A stretch of 64,000 nt of DNA from Yamagishiella unicocca (lineage: Eukaryota; Chlorophyta; Chlorophyceae; Chlamydomonadales; Volvocaceae): assembly GCA_003116995.1 (NCBI GenBank), contig BDSL01000006.1:1054001-1118000 (forward strand), given 5' to 3'. Each line of letters begins with the position of its first letter. Positions within the stretch are counted from its first letter, which is position 1. Made by a program: the position numbers and the translations under genes. The notes below the pieces were generated by a model that was given only the letters and a program-made list of their open reading frames with translations, was not told the origin of the DNA and did not search any database. Below, in pieces: positions 63,702 through 64,000 of the stretch.

Positions 63702-64000
63702 ATGGCTGCAATTGCCGTCATGGCTGCCGGGTCATGTCTTACAGACCACACTTGCTGTAATCTAGGCGACGAGCATTGCTCCTCGGACCCGGACACTATC
63801 AGCTATTCGTCTGGTCCTGAAAGCTCAGACGGCGGTCCAGAGGAGCTGCCGGAGCCCGCAAGCCCGAGCACCCCGGAGAAGACGGATTTATTGAGCTTGC
63901 GGCCTTGTTCTGCGGCTGGCGTAGGGCTTACTTCTGGTTCTAGGGACGCCACGCCGCCGCGGACACGACAGGAACTTACCTCGGGTCCCAGTTCCTTGCT
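63702..64000 (+). CDS. 5' part of an unrecognised gene, cut by the window end
   Basis: From the ATG at 63702 the frame stays open to the last base (99 complete codons). The peptide starts MAAIAVMAAGSCLTDHTCC and continues into a Ser/Asp/Glu/Pro-rich region (SSGPESSDGGPEELPEPASP), typical of disordered N-termini. A second in-frame ATG lies six codons on. It has no domain yet, and a splice site could lie inside. That it is coding rests on the open frame and the AT-rich upstream region only. Confidence 0.4.
   Translation, partial: MAAIAVMAAGSCLTDHTCCNLGDEHCSSDPDTISYSSGPESSDGGPEELPEPASPSTPEKTDLLSLRPCSAAGVGLTSGSRDATPPRTRQELTSGPSSL

Overview
The window looks like nuclear DNA of a green alga of the Chlamydomonas/volvocine group. 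Overall GC is high. Genes have many short introns, mostly with GTGAG/GTGCG donors and CAG acceptors, and exons rich in Ala/Gln/Ser runs. Candidate TGTAA polyadenylation signals are present. The proteins I can name are plant/algal in type: a plastid phytoene desaturase, a mitochondrial complex III core protein, a tRNA adenosine deaminase and a PDE-type phosphodiesterase. I saw no bacterial operon, CRISPR array, rRNA, tRNA or intact transposon. Gene models below were built by hand from reading frame, splice sites and exon phase.

Layout: (1) 154-4180 (+), the 3' part of a multi-exon gene with faint glycosyltransferase character. (2) 4181-7611, no gene found; hairpins and a 48-bp duplication. (3) 7612-18541 (-), a protein with two canonical EF-hands, tandem cyclic-nucleotide-binding-like domains and a long low-complexity tail; its 5' end is not resolved. 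(4) 19913-23143 (+), a PAS domain plus cyclic nucleotide phosphodiesterase, divergent from gene 3. (5) 25086-26825 (-), tRNA adenosine deaminase TAD2 in seven exons. (6) 27070-30536 (+), phytoene desaturase in six exons, divergent from TAD2 across about 240 bp. (7) 32773-35567 (+), an unrecognised 403-aa protein. (8) 37045-38496 (-), complex III core subunit 2, with an intronless reading frame. (9) 39261-40435 (+), a small coiled-coil protein. (10) 43044-53744 (-), one 3067-aa low-complexity protein in five exons. (11) 54201-58347 (+), a class-3-lipase-like protein whose nucleophile serine appears to be lysine. (12) 60857-63254 (-), a coiled-coil protein ending in a degenerate EF-hand pair. 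(13) 63702-64000 (+), the start of a gene cut by the window edge.

The most interesting context is genes 3 and 4. A putative Ca2+/cyclic-nucleotide sensor and a PAS-regulated cyclic nucleotide hydrolase start head to head and could form a local signalling pair; this is inference from sequence and position. Other points of note are the likely dead lipase, a splice donor tandemly triplicated in that gene, the giant repetitive protein with an AT-rich palindromic island in its first intron, and recurring 21-25-bp minisatellites in introns.
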